64,000 nt of DNA, taken from Aureibaculum luteum (GTDB taxonomy: Bacteria > Bacteroidota > Bacteroidia > Flavobacteriales > Flavobacteriaceae). Position numbers and translations under genes: made by a program. Below, piece after piece: positions 1 through 8,505 of the stretch. Position 1 is the stretch's first letter. Each line of letters starts with the position of its first letter. The stretch spans positions 48,695-112,694 of the forward strand of contig NZ_QRGD01000012.1 in assembly GCF_003449015.1 (NCBI RefSeq), written 5' to 3'. The notes beneath the pieces were generated by a model that saw only the letters and a list, made by a program, of their open reading frames with translations, searched no databases and had not been told where the DNA came from.

Positions 1-548
1 TAAATAGTGTTACAATAAAAATGAAGAAACAGCATCAAGATGGTACAGAAACTATTAAAGAAGTTTTTTTAACAAAAGATACATATCTAAAAAAAGATGG
101 AAAAGTTGGAATTTCCTATCTAAATCATAAGGACACTGACATTGATATGTGGTTAACGTATCAATATCAATCCATTTGGAAGTTTGTTGGGGGTGGTTCT
201 TATAGTAGTGATTGGAAAAAACAATCTACCGCTATGATAAATTTATTTGTACCATTTAACAGAAAAACAATTGAAATAATGGGAGAATTAGAAACCCTAA
301 GAATTCAAAACATTGTGGCAACTTCGATCAATATTTCCTATGATTTTTTTGGTGAAAAACGAAATGAAAGAGTAAAAGTATTTCCGTCTGATACACTTAG
401 TGAAAAATCATTTGAAGTCACTTTACCTCGTGGTCAGGATACGATAAACTACTCCATGATGTGGTTTGTTAAAGGGGAGCAACCCATAAAAAAAGCAGGA
501 ATAAATACACATGGAATTTTATTTATTGATGAAATACCAAAAGAATGA
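1..548 (+). CDS. C-terminal part of a secreted paralogue family protein (cut by window edge)
   Basis: The reading frame is open from the first bases of the window, so the ATG at 21 is an internal Met and the gene begins outside. I do not recognise the family. The visible ~180 residues match the C-terminal domain of the 724-residue protein encoded at 2581-4755: both have a charged beta-rich start with paired Lys, a Gly-Gly turn followed by an acidic-Trp pair (SSDWKK here, ETDWLS there), and an ending of the form TGIL-(F/L)-(I/V)-DE-(I/L)-P just before the stop. The next paralogue starts 92 bp downstream on the same strand, so the genes are probably co-transcribed. The shared domain is seen in the sequence; a cell-surface role is only inferred from the signal peptides of its relatives. 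Confidence 0.75.
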   Translation, partial: NSVTIKMKKQHQDGTETIKEVFLTKDTYLKKDGKVGISYLNHKDTDIDMWLTYQYQSIWKFVGGGSYSSDWKKQSTAMINLFVPFNRKTIEIMGELETLRIQNIVATSINISYDFFGEKRNERVKVFPSDTLSEKSFEVTLPRGQDTINYSMMWFVKGEQPIKKAGINTHGILFIDEIPKE

Positions 549-640
549 AAAAAATGCAATTCCTCTGAAATATACTTTATAATAAAACAATAAAATTATA
601 AATATTAAGACAAATTTAATTTCACATTAAAAATTCAATT

Positions 641-2566
641 ATGAAAATAACTTTAAAACTAGCAGTTATATTTATCAGCCTTATAGTGTATACTCATAAC
701 ATTAAAGCACAAATATTAGATAGTGATAACAAGTTAACCATTGTGCTAAAAGATGGACTACAAGTGACATTGTTAGGACAGTCAATCAGCATGTCTGATC
801 AGAAATCTAAAAATTATTTCTACTTACCTACTAATCCTCATTTATCTTTAGATAAAGAGGGTACACCAAAATTTATGCTCTTAAAATACATGACAGAAAA
901 AGGAGCCAATGAAGGAGGTGTAAGTGGTGCCTTATTTCATATGCTAATGGAATGGGGTTTGACACCAAAGCAACAAACAGAGTTAGAAGGGATTCTTAAA
1001 ATCGGAGGACAAGGAGCAAGAAAAGGTAGCATTTTAAAAGGAGCAGTTGATGTAACCCCAGATGGCGATAATTCATTTCGAATAATCTCTGCATTGTTAT
1101 CCGATCCAAATAGAGCGGGAAAAGTTGTTATGTCAAAAAGAGCTCCTATAATGCCAGGAGCTGCATCTTCTTTTGCTTCTAAAATGGATAATATAGAAGC
1201 ACAATTAATGATAGCATCTTTAGAAAAAGATCGCTCTATTGCAGATTTATCGTTAGAATTATCTTTTAAGTATGCTGTACAAATGCCTGCTGCTAAAGGA
1301 AGGGCAATAATTAATTGGGAGAAAATGCATACGCAGTTTAAACAAGACTCAGCTTCGTACTCGAATAAGAAAAAAGGCCATTGGTGGTGGAAAAAAAACA
1401 CAAGAAACTATGATGAGGTTCACAAGTTTATAGAAACACTTGAGGAGAACAAGATTATAGAGCTAAAATGGGAAGAAAACATCGCTGACGATAGAATAAG
1501 TCAAATGCGAGAAGCATTCTTTCAGTTTTTCTTGGATAAAATGTCAAATGTTGAAGAAGAGAATACTACCTCACCACCTACAGAGCAAGAACAAGAGGCG
1601 ATGCCAGATATAAAATACGGAAAAAAATATACGTTCAATAAAACCTATTTCGAATCTAATTTTCAGAAAAACACACAGGTATTTGATTTTGATGCCAAAT
1701 TGGCTGTAAATAAATATTTCTCTGTAACAGGTAATTTAGCAGACTGGTACGATGCTGTAAGGGATAATGAAAAATGTGTAAATGAGGTTACTTTAAATGA
1801 CCCCTTTTTCGAGCACAGAACTATCGACTTTATATTAGACTTAGATGCCATAGATATTTTCGAAAAAGAAATTAATTATGTTACTGTTAATGTACGCAAA
1901 AAGCGAAAATCAGGCAATGATTTTAATAAACACTTTACAATGGATCTAGCATATTTAAAGGAGAATGGACCCACTAAATCAATCAGTTATGCAATGGGAA
2001 GCGATGTGGATGGAGAGGCTTATGAGTATAAAATACAAAGTAGTTTACGAGGCGGTAAACTATTCCCTGAAAACCCAACCTATAAAAAAGCTGATTTGGC
2101 AGGCATCACCTTTTCAGCCCCAATTGAAGGAAGAACAGTAGAATGCGAAGCTGATCTTGAAGAGTTATCTGCTTTGGGAGTAGTTAGAGCAACTATTCAA
2201 CTTAGGTATTACAAGTTTGGCAAGGAAGTTCAAACAAATGTTCCCATAACAGTATCTAAAGGTGTCTCTATTATGGAAAAAACAATCTTTATGGATGCAG
2301 ATACACAAGGTTATGCCTACCAATTAATAGTAGATTATAAAGACCCTTCAAAAGGTAAAATGGCCTTTGGGTGGCAACCCAAGATTAATGATGATTATGT
2401 ATACGCGGCAATACCAACAGAAGTGTTAGATGAAAATGTAGCATTTATTGAAAAGGTAATTGAGGCAGGTAAAGTAATTGTAAAACCTTCAAGTGATGGC
2501 AGTATTAATAAAGCCTCTGGAATATTAGATCGATTTAAAGATGTAATAAATATTGTAAAAAATTAA
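641..2566 (+). CDS. Secreted protein of unknown function, paralogue of its neighbours (641 aa)
   Basis: Residues 1-23 form a signal peptide ending in KAQ. The next ~130 residues resemble the start of the following gene product: a strand-rich opening, the motif YFYLPTNP, then DKEGTPKFMLLKYM, then a Gly-rich turn (GGVSGALFH against GGGVLHCVF next door). Another shared motif is KRAPIM / TKAPIM near residues 165-170. Residues ~225-320 are charged and helical with a Trp/Lys patch (GHWWWKK). The C-terminal ~200 residues are the beta-rich domain shared with both neighbours. No enzyme motif, lipobox or membrane segment after the leader was seen. The next gene starts 14 bp downstream, which supports an operon. 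The function is unknown; periplasmic or surface location is inferred from the leader. Confidence 0.85.
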   Translation: MKITLKLAVIFISLIVYTHNIKAQILDSDNKLTIVLKDGLQVTLLGQSISMSDQKSKNYFYLPTNPHLSLDKEGTPKFMLLKYMTEKGANEGGVSGALFHMLMEWGLTPKQQTELEGILKIGGQGARKGSILKGAVDVTPDGDNSFRIISALLSDPNRAGKVVMSKRAPIMPGAASSFASKMDNIEAQLMIASLEKDRSIADLSLELSFKYAVQMPAAKGRAIINWEKMHTQFKQDSASYSNKKKGHWWWKKNTRNYDEVHKFIETLEENKIIELKWEENIADDRISQMREAFFQFFLDKMSNVEEENTTSPPTEQEQEAMPDIKYGKKYTFNKTYFESNFQKNTQVFDFDAKLAVNKYFSVTGNLADWYDAVRDNEKCVNEVTLNDPFFEHRTIDFILDLDAIDIFEKEINYVTVNVRKKRKSGNDFNKHFTMDLAYLKENGPTKSISYAMGSDVDGEAYEYKIQSSLRGGKLFPENPTYKKADLAGITFSAPIEGRTVECEADLEELSALGVVRATIQLRYYKFGKEVQTNVPITVSKGVSIMEKTIFMDADTQGYAYQLIVDYKDPSKGKMAFGWQPKINDDYVYAAIPTEVLDENVAFIEKVIEAGKVIVKPSSDGSINKASGILDRFKDVINIVKN

Positions 2567-2580
2567 TAAAACTATAAACG

Positions 2581-4755
2581 ATGAAGACCTTATTAAAGTT
2601 TTGTATAGTGTTAGTCTTAGTGTTTGGATTTAGTGATTCTATGTCTTCTCAAAACAAAAGTGACTTTACAATGCAAATTGTATTAGATAAAAATGTGGAT
2701 GTAGGAGGATTAACATTATATCCAGGCGTTAAGGACAAAAATTCTTATTGGTATTTGCCAAATAAATTAAAATTGGCAAATAATGAAGATGGTACTCCTA
2801 AATTTTCTTTAATAAAATGGGTGTATAATGAAGAAAGTGATGCAGGCGAAGGTATTGGCGGAGGTGTACTGCATTGTGTTTTTGGTTTTGAAGTAACTAA
2901 AGAAGATGTGGAAAAAGCACAAGAAGAGCTAAAAGGGATTAATCCAAAAGGAAAAATTGTCGGTGCCGTTACCTATAAAAGCGGAGTAGTAAATGTTTCT
3001 GTTCCAAAGCTCAATGATCCTGATTCGCATGAATATGTAGGAGAAACGAAAGCACCCATTATGGATAATAGTTTTATTGCTATTAATTTATTATTGGACA
3101 AACGTTCTACCTCTCTGCTTTGGGAGTCTTTTAATACACCCAACCCTGTAGTCACCTTCAATTTCGATATGGTTATTGCAGGCTATAACTCTCCAATAGA
3201 AGCATTAATAATAATTAATTATGATAAAGTATACAATACCAAAAGGTTTAAAGCAGGAATTGCGACTTCTTGGGCCTCAAGTGATATAGATGCACTTGTT
3301 AAGGAAACAGTAAATAATGGTGCTATTAAAATTAAAAGCATAGGGGCTAATTTTACGTTTGAGTCATCAATAAAGGAGGCCATAAAAGCTGCTAAGGGTG
3401 CCTTTTTTAAAGAAGATATAGATACCGCAATACCTAAAGTGCCATCTAAGTCTCAGAATAAAGCCAAATCTGCTTCACAATTATTAGCAGAGAGAAAAAA
3501 AACTGTAATAAAAGAAAGGGGCGAAATAATAAAAAGGAATAATGCCAAAAAAGATGAAGCTACCAAAAAAAACAAAGCTGCTTTAGAGAAATCGAATAGC
3601 GAAAAAAAGGATGCAGAGAAAGCAATATCAGCGGCAAGAAAAAAAGCAAATGGAGCAAGTGTTGCGGCCGTTAAAGCAACAAAAATAGCAGATAAAAAAG
3701 CCGCTGACTTAAAAAAAGCAGTTGAAAATAAAAAAATAGTGAACGATAATGATGATGCTCTTGCTTCAGAAAAAGCAAATGCAGCTAAAAAGGTGGTTAC
3801 GGCAAATAAAGAAGCGAAAAAAGCTAAAGAAAGTGCTATTGAGAAAGGGAAATCTGCAGAAAATGAAGCTTCTAAGGCAGAAGCAATAGCAGCAAGTAAG
3901 TCTGGTGATTTGACAAAAATAGCACAAGTTTTCGATGCAGAATTAGAAGAGTTACCGGAAATACCCTCTATACAAATCACGGCATCTTATACTGTCAAGA
4001 AAATCAGAAAAACAGGTATAGATTCAATAAGTTTTAAAGAGAGTCATCCTACTGTCGTTAATGCCCCTTTTGGAGGTAACTTAGAGATAAGTAGGTCAAG
4101 TTGCCCCAAATGTTTTTTAGAAACCAATTTAGACGATGATGTATTTAAACAGCGGGAAATAGTTACAGTATTGGATGGATTAAATGAGAATGATTTTGTT
4201 AAATATATCAATTACGGAACAATACAATTACGTAAAAAACATGAATCAGGAAAAGTTACCTATAAACAAATTAGAATTACGCGAAATGAATTTAAAAAAG
4301 AAGGCAACTTGTTTAAAATGATTTATGGTTGGAAAGGAGATGTCAACAGGTCTAATTGGTTTAATTATGATTATCAGGTTAATTGGAGCTTTTTTGGTGG
4401 AAACGATATTGAGACAGACTGGTTAAGTACAAATAAAAGTGTCATTACGCTAAGCCCCCCAATTTCTAGACAGGTAATTACTATTCGTGCAGAAAAAGAA
4501 CTTTTAATAGCGAATAAAGTTAGAATTGTAGATGTTAAAGTTTATTATAATTTAGGTGGGAGAGATTTAATAAAATCATTTACTATATATACAAAAGCTG
4601 AAGTTTTAAGTGGGCAATTAGAGTTTATGCTACCTGTTGGAATACAGGTATATGATTACGAAATCACATGGAGACTATCTGGAAATAGAGAGATTAAATC
4701 TGGTAGAAAAACTACAAGTACAGGAATACTTTTAGTTGATGAACTACCCAATTAA
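2581..4755 (+). CDS. Secreted paralogue with long Ala/Lys coiled-coil insert (724 aa)
   Basis: The leader (residues 1-23) ends in SSQ. Residues ~28-290 are homologous to the N-terminal half of the preceding protein (shared YWYLPNK, DGTPKFSLIKW, GGGVLHC and TKAPIMDNS). Residues ~290-455 are almost wholly Ala, Lys, Glu, Asn and Ser in a heptad-like pattern and should form a long coiled coil that the 641-residue paralogue lacks in this form. Residues ~470-724 are the shared beta-rich C-terminal domain, with a CPKC pair near residue 513 and the ending TGILLVDELPN. It is in an operon with flanking genes (14 bp upstream, 26 bp downstream). I do not recognise the family; a stalk or scaffold role would fit the coiled coil but is inference. 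Confidence 0.85.
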   Translation: MKTLLKFCIVLVLVFGFSDSMSSQNKSDFTMQIVLDKNVDVGGLTLYPGVKDKNSYWYLPNKLKLANNEDGTPKFSLIKWVYNEESDAGEGIGGGVLHCVFGFEVTKEDVEKAQEELKGINPKGKIVGAVTYKSGVVNVSVPKLNDPDSHEYVGETKAPIMDNSFIAINLLLDKRSTSLLWESFNTPNPVVTFNFDMVIAGYNSPIEALIIINYDKVYNTKRFKAGIATSWASSDIDALVKETVNNGAIKIKSIGANFTFESSIKEAIKAAKGAFFKEDIDTAIPKVPSKSQNKAKSASQLLAERKKTVIKERGEIIKRNNAKKDEATKKNKAALEKSNSEKKDAEKAISAARKKANGASVAAVKATKIADKKAADLKKAVENKKIVNDNDDALASEKANAAKKVVTANKEAKKAKESAIEKGKSAENEASKAEAIAASKSGDLTKIAQVFDAELEELPEIPSIQITASYTVKKIRKTGIDSISFKESHPTVVNAPFGGNLEISRSSCPKCFLETNLDDDVFKQREIVTVLDGLNENDFVKYINYGTIQLRKKHESGKVTYKQIRITRNEFKKEGNLFKMIYGWKGDVNRSNWFNYDYQVNWSFFGGNDIETDWLSTNKSVITLSPPISRQVITIRAEKELLIANKVRIVDVKVYYNLGGRDLIKSFTIYTKAEVLSGQLEFMLPVGIQVYDYEITWRLSGNREIKSGRKTTSTGILLVDELPN

Positions 4756-4781
4756 TAATATAAATTTTAAAACAATTAATT

Positions 4782-5465
4782 ATGAAACGAAAAATCACAT
4801 TAATTTTAGGAGCAATACTTATTATAAGTATTTCACAAATTCAAGCACAAAAAACAATTAATTTTCGATTAATCATTAACGATCACGAAGGTAAACCTTT
4901 AACAGGAATGTTCAGAATAGAAACTTCTGTAGAAGTAGATGGTTATGATGATACAAGTTACAAAGATATCTCTGTTTATAATGGGAAAGCATTCTTCCCA
5001 GTTGAGATGGAAATAAATGAAGAAGATTCAGGAACAATACTTGTGGCTTATTATCCTGCAGAGGAGCCTTACAATAGAATTCTAAGTACTCCAATTTTGG
5101 ATGATGATAAATATAGATTGGAGTCAGAAATAATTGAGTTTACACTTCCAGATAGAAATGAACTTTTCTTTGAATTATCTTTTGGTTACAACGAACAAGA
5201 AATTATAAGCTCAACAAAGGTTGGAGCTGAACGCGAAGCTTCAAGATCTGAAGAAACAACAGAAATGATGAAGACTTATGCCGAAGCAGGCCTTGATATT
5301 TGGGTTTTTTCTGCAAAAGGAGGAGGAGAAATGGAAGATAGTGAGACGGAAACAAATACCGTTAGAGATAGAGAAATGACAGAAGACGAAGTGAGTAAAA
5401 AGTATATTGTTAAAATTCCAACAGGTGGGTTAATAATTGAACAGACGAATAAACCTTCTGAATAA
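4782..5465 (+). CDS. Small secreted protein of unknown function (227 aa)
   Basis: Residues 1-22 are a signal peptide ending in IQAQ. Residues ~25-130 look like a beta-sandwich (alternating strands, the phrase NDHEGKPLTG typical of carboxypeptidase-regulatory-like or transthyretin-like folds, and the turn YYPAEEPYNR). Residues ~140-210 are acidic and low in hydrophobics, rich in Glu, Thr and Ser, and probably flexible. The start is 26 bp after the coiled-coil paralogue and the gene is followed by a hairpin at 5489-5507, so it appears to close the operon. It is not a paralogue of its three upstream neighbours. No catalytic motif was seen and the function is unknown. Confidence 0.8.
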   Translation: MKRKITLILGAILIISISQIQAQKTINFRLIINDHEGKPLTGMFRIETSVEVDGYDDTSYKDISVYNGKAFFPVEMEINEEDSGTILVAYYPAEEPYNRILSTPILDDDKYRLESEIIEFTLPDRNELFFELSFGYNEQEIISSTKVGAEREASRSEETTEMMKTYAEAGLDIWVFSAKGGGEMEDSETETNTVRDREMTEDEVSKKYIVKIPTGGLIIEQTNKPSE

Positions 5466-5488
5466 TATTACACTTTTAAGGATTGAGG

Positions 5489-5507
5489 TAGGGCTAAAAC
5501 TGCCCTA
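5489..5507 (+). terminator. Probable terminator after the secreted-protein operon
   Basis: Six-base perfect arms (TAGGGC and GCCCTA) flank a 7-nt loop and are followed by a T-rich stretch, 24 bp after the stop of the 227-residue gene. Confidence 0.5.
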
Positions 5508-5623
5508 TTTCCATTCTTTAGTGATAAGTTTATTATTAATAAGGTATGATTTTTTATTATGAATTTATATGAAAATTCAAATCATTAATTGAATACTAAA
5601 AAACAATGCAAATAAAATGTACC

Positions 5624-6655
5624 ATGAATAAAAGGAAACAAGATTATACAAATGTTAAACTCATTTCTTTTTTTGTTGTTGTTATCTGCTTTATTTTGCC
5701 ATATTCGACTACTGCTCAAAACCAAGATAAATCTTCATTACCCACAATTACTTCATTTATGGTAACTAATAAAACTAAAGGAGATGAAAATGGGAGAAAA
5801 ACCAATTGGATTGAATTCAGTTGGAAAACAACAAATGCAAACAGAGTAAAACTCTATAGAGATGGCTTAGAAATAAAAAGTCGTTCTGAACGCTCTAATA
5901 GTGAAATAGGTTGGCCCTCTTTTATGAAAAGGAGTTTTAAAATCCAGCATAGAAAATCGGCTATTTATGAGCTTGTGGCTGAAAATGATTATGGTAAAGT
6001 AACTGAAAAATTAGATGTCAAGTTCAAGAAAAAGAAAAATACTCAAACTGATACTGAACCTGAAATTCTTGATTTTAAAGTTGAACCAACAAGAATTAAA
6101 TCAGGGGATCAAGTTCGTTTTTACTGGAAAGTAAAGAATGCATATAAAGCACATCTCTATGATAGTTTTGGGGAAATTACGTCGCGAATAAAATTTCCAA
6201 CGGGTAATTTTGGTTGGCCTTTGACAATGGATGGTGAATACTCAGAACATTTAAACAAATCTGAAACTTATAAGTTGGTAGTTACCGGAAAGAATGGCAC
6301 TGTGGCTAAAAGTGTTAGCGTATATGTAGAGGATAAGAAATGTAAATTAGTTGTTTCGGTTACAGGAATATATGACAAACATACGGATGGTATTGGTATA
6401 TATAAAGTAAATTCCAATGGAGTCAATACGTTTTTATTCAAATCATCTGTCAATGAGCTCAATAAACAAGGACAGCTTTCTTATTGGTCTACTATAGCTT
6501 TACCAACTGGTAACTATTTTTTAGCTCCATATGGTGGAGGAAAAGATAAGAATGGGAATTTTGGAGTAATATATAATCCAAGGAGTATTGATTATACTTG
6601 TAAAGATGGCAATACTCAATATGTTACTATTAAGGCGGATGTGGCGGAGTATTAA
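5624..6655 (+). CDS. Secreted protein with two Ig-like repeats (343 aa)
   Basis: I chose the ATG at 5624 over the in-frame one at 5606 because it gives a compact leader (basic start, hydrophobic core, TTAQ cleavage site). Two tandem ~95-residue beta-sandwich repeats follow. Each begins with a Pro-x-Ile strand (PTITSF and PEILDF), has a central tryptophan strand (FSWKTTNA and FYWKVKNA), a conserved GWP turn and an ending (Y)ELV / YKLVV. Their form resembles Ig-like or PKD-like extracellular modules. The C-terminal ~110 residues are a separate domain with one Cys at each end that could pair. It lies 158 bp beyond the preceding operon and its terminator, so it probably has its own promoter. The function is unknown; a binding or adhesion role is inferred. 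Confidence 0.8.
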   Translation: MNKRKQDYTNVKLISFFVVVICFILPYSTTAQNQDKSSLPTITSFMVTNKTKGDENGRKTNWIEFSWKTTNANRVKLYRDGLEIKSRSERSNSEIGWPSFMKRSFKIQHRKSAIYELVAENDYGKVTEKLDVKFKKKKNTQTDTEPEILDFKVEPTRIKSGDQVRFYWKVKNAYKAHLYDSFGEITSRIKFPTGNFGWPLTMDGEYSEHLNKSETYKLVVTGKNGTVAKSVSVYVEDKKCKLVVSVTGIYDKHTDGIGIYKVNSNGVNTFLFKSSVNELNKQGQLSYWSTIALPTGNYFLAPYGGGKDKNGNFGVIYNPRSIDYTCKDGNTQYVTIKADVAEY

Positions 6656-7024
6656 TTTTTTTTATACGTGTGATTGTAAATTTTTGAAAAATCTAAAATG
6701 GGACTGCCCCTAAGCTTCCAATAAATTGAAAATTTAAGCTGTATCTCCATTAGTCTTATAAATTATAAACCAGTAAACTTAGAAAAAATGAGAAGGCATA
6801 AGAATAAGAAAGTACTTGATTTTCAGAAAAACAATTTTAAACGATAAAAATGAGCACAATGTTATTATTCACAAAGACTGCTAGGTATTGACGAAATAGT
6901 GAAAGTATTTTTTTGTAGAATTTTTTAACATTGTAATATGATTTTAGAATAGTATTTCTTGCTTTCTAAGGCTTCAGTAAAACTTAAAAGTATAAACTAT
7001 ATAAATTACAAAAAATTAAATATT
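6656..7024. other. Non-coding stretch with possible insertion-sequence scar
   Basis: There is no intact gene. From 6699 the sequence begins TGGGACTGCCCCTAAG, which resembles ends of IS3-type elements. Short in-frame pieces follow: an ATG at 6787 gives 19 codons of basic residues, and an ATG at 6850 reads MSTMLLFTKTARY then a stop, similar in layout to the start of IS3-type OrfB (MS-x-LC-x-LFGKTRQAYY). No complete element or clear right end could be found. Confidence 0.3.
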
Positions 7025-7762
7025 ATGAATAAAATACTAGTTATCCTATACGGAATAGTAGCTTACATCGTCTTTTTAGTCGCATTTTTATATGCTGTAG
7101 GGTTTGTAGGAAATATTATAGTGCCTAAATCTATTGATACCGGTGTTGATGGGCCTTTGTTACAATCCGCCTTTATAAATATTGGATTGCTCAGCTTATT
7201 TGCCATGCAACATACTATAATGGCACGTCCCGCTTTTAAAAAGTGGTTGAGTAATTATGTAAATCCAGCTATTGAACGAAGTACATTTGTTTTACTATCT
7301 AGCCTTATTTTATTGTTAATGTATTGGAAATGGCAACCTATGACGGAAATTGTCTGGAACACTGATGGGCCAATTTCTTTGATCATTACCGTTATATTTT
7401 TTTCGGGTTGGTTAATCGTGCTCTTATCAACTTTTATGATCAGTCATTTTGAATTATTTGGGCTTAGTCAGATTTACGAAAACTTTAAAGATCGGAAATT
7501 GACCTATCCGCCTTTTCAGGTAAATTATTTTTACAAATTAATAAGACATCCTATGATGCTCGGTTTTATTATTGCCTTTTGGGCTGCTCCTACAATGACT
7601 CTTGGACGCCTTTTGTTTGCAGTTGTAACCACAACATATATATTCGTTGCGGTCAAATTACTAGAAGAAAAGGATTTAAAAAAGATAATTGGAGAAGAGT
7701 ATGAAGAGTATCAAAAAGAGGTGCCAATGATAATTCCATTTTCTAAATTTAAAAAAAGTTAA
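7025..7762 (+). CDS. MddA-like / NnrU-like membrane methyltransferase (245 aa)
   Basis: The first ATG that gives a natural N-terminal membrane helix is at 7025; the frame stays open further upstream. I see about five to six hydrophobic segments and, near residue 175, RHPMMLGFIIAFWAAPTMT. This matches the cofactor-site region of the isoprenylcysteine carboxyl methyltransferase superfamily and is particularly close to methanethiol S-methyltransferase (MddA), which makes dimethyl sulfide from methanethiol with S-adenosylmethionine. The conserved acidic helix LLEEKDLKKIIGEEYEEY before the C-terminus is also typical of this superfamily. It stands alone, with no sulfur genes beside it. The superfamily is confident; the MddA substrate is an informed guess. 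Confidence 0.75.
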   Translation: MNKILVILYGIVAYIVFLVAFLYAVGFVGNIIVPKSIDTGVDGPLLQSAFINIGLLSLFAMQHTIMARPAFKKWLSNYVNPAIERSTFVLLSSLILLLMYWKWQPMTEIVWNTDGPISLIITVIFFSGWLIVLLSTFMISHFELFGLSQIYENFKDRKLTYPPFQVNYFYKLIRHPMMLGFIIAFWAAPTMTLGRLLFAVVTTTYIFVAVKLLEEKDLKKIIGEEYEEYQKEVPMIIPFSKFKKS

Positions 7763-7955
7763 AAGTGATTGCATATAACCTATGTTGATCTTTTGAAGAG
7801 ATAAAATAATCACACCGATAAATATTACGTGACATAGGGACAATTATAATTTAATCCCGTCCTAATTGATTGGAATTTTAAATTGAAAATAATTAATTTA
7901 ATATTCTTAAGAATTCAATAACCAATTTTTACAAACAATATAAAATTTAAAACAC

Positions 7956-8471
7956 ATGGAAACAAAATTTCCACTTGCTTTACTCTTAATTTTCGGAATT
8001 TTAGTAATAGGATGTAAAGAAAAAGAACAAAAAGTAGTCGTTGAAGAAGTTAAAATTGATTTAGTAAACGATGAATTTCCAGAAGCAAAAAAGGAAATAG
8101 TCGAAACCTTTGAGGCCATTGCACAAAGTTTAAAGGATGGTGATATGGATAAATTAATTTCCTTCCATGCTTATGGACCAAAGTTTACTGAATTTAAAGA
8201 TGGTGCACTTCGTAATGGAGGAGAAGCAAATGAAACCTATGAACGTAAAGTTTTTAGTGGTGTTACAGAAGTAGTGAAATTTGATGCAAAAGATATGCAG
8301 ATTGCAGTTTACGGAGACGTCGCTAATGTAACATTTCATTCTGATTTCCAATTAAAATTTGGTGAGGATCTCGTTGTTGTTAATGATCAAATAACCTTAC
8401 TATTTGTAAAAACAGAAGAAGGTTGGAAAATAGTTCATGAACATCATTCTCCATTGAAGAAAGAAGATTAG
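7956..8471 (+). CDS. NTF2/SnoaL-like lipoprotein (171 aa)
   Basis: The leader ends with the lipobox VIGC at residue 20, predicting a lipid-anchored envelope protein. After a charged linker, residues ~45-165 have the NTF2-like cone-fold layout: a long helix (KKEIVETFEAIAQSLKDGDMDKLISFH), a strand with YGPKFTEF, the GG-x-AN turn, and paired terminal strands ending FVKTEEGWKIVHEHHS, as in DUF4440/SnoaL ketosteroid-isomerase-like proteins. The catalytic capacity of such proteins varies. It lies 34 bp upstream of the TPR gene and is probably the first gene of a three-gene operon with it and the barrel protein. The substrate is unknown. Confidence 0.8.
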   Translation: METKFPLALLLIFGILVIGCKEKEQKVVVEEVKIDLVNDEFPEAKKEIVETFEAIAQSLKDGDMDKLISFHAYGPKFTEFKDGALRNGGEANETYERKVFSGVTEVVKFDAKDMQIAVYGDVANVTFHSDFQLKFGEDLVVVNDQITLLFVKTEEGWKIVHEHHSPLKKED

Positions 8472-8505
8472 GTCAAATAGTTATTAATTTCCAAAACGAG
8501 CAATT

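Noticed and set aside
937..1401. Minus-strand reading frame opposite the 641-residue secreted protein
   Set aside because: It overlaps a gene with clear signal peptide and paralogues and has no family features.
3453..3980. Long minus-strand reading frame opposite the coiled-coil part of the 724-residue protein
   Set aside because: It follows from the Ala/Lys/Glu-rich codons on the plus strand. Its product is a low-complexity Phe/Ala/Ser string with no start context, so it is a shadow.
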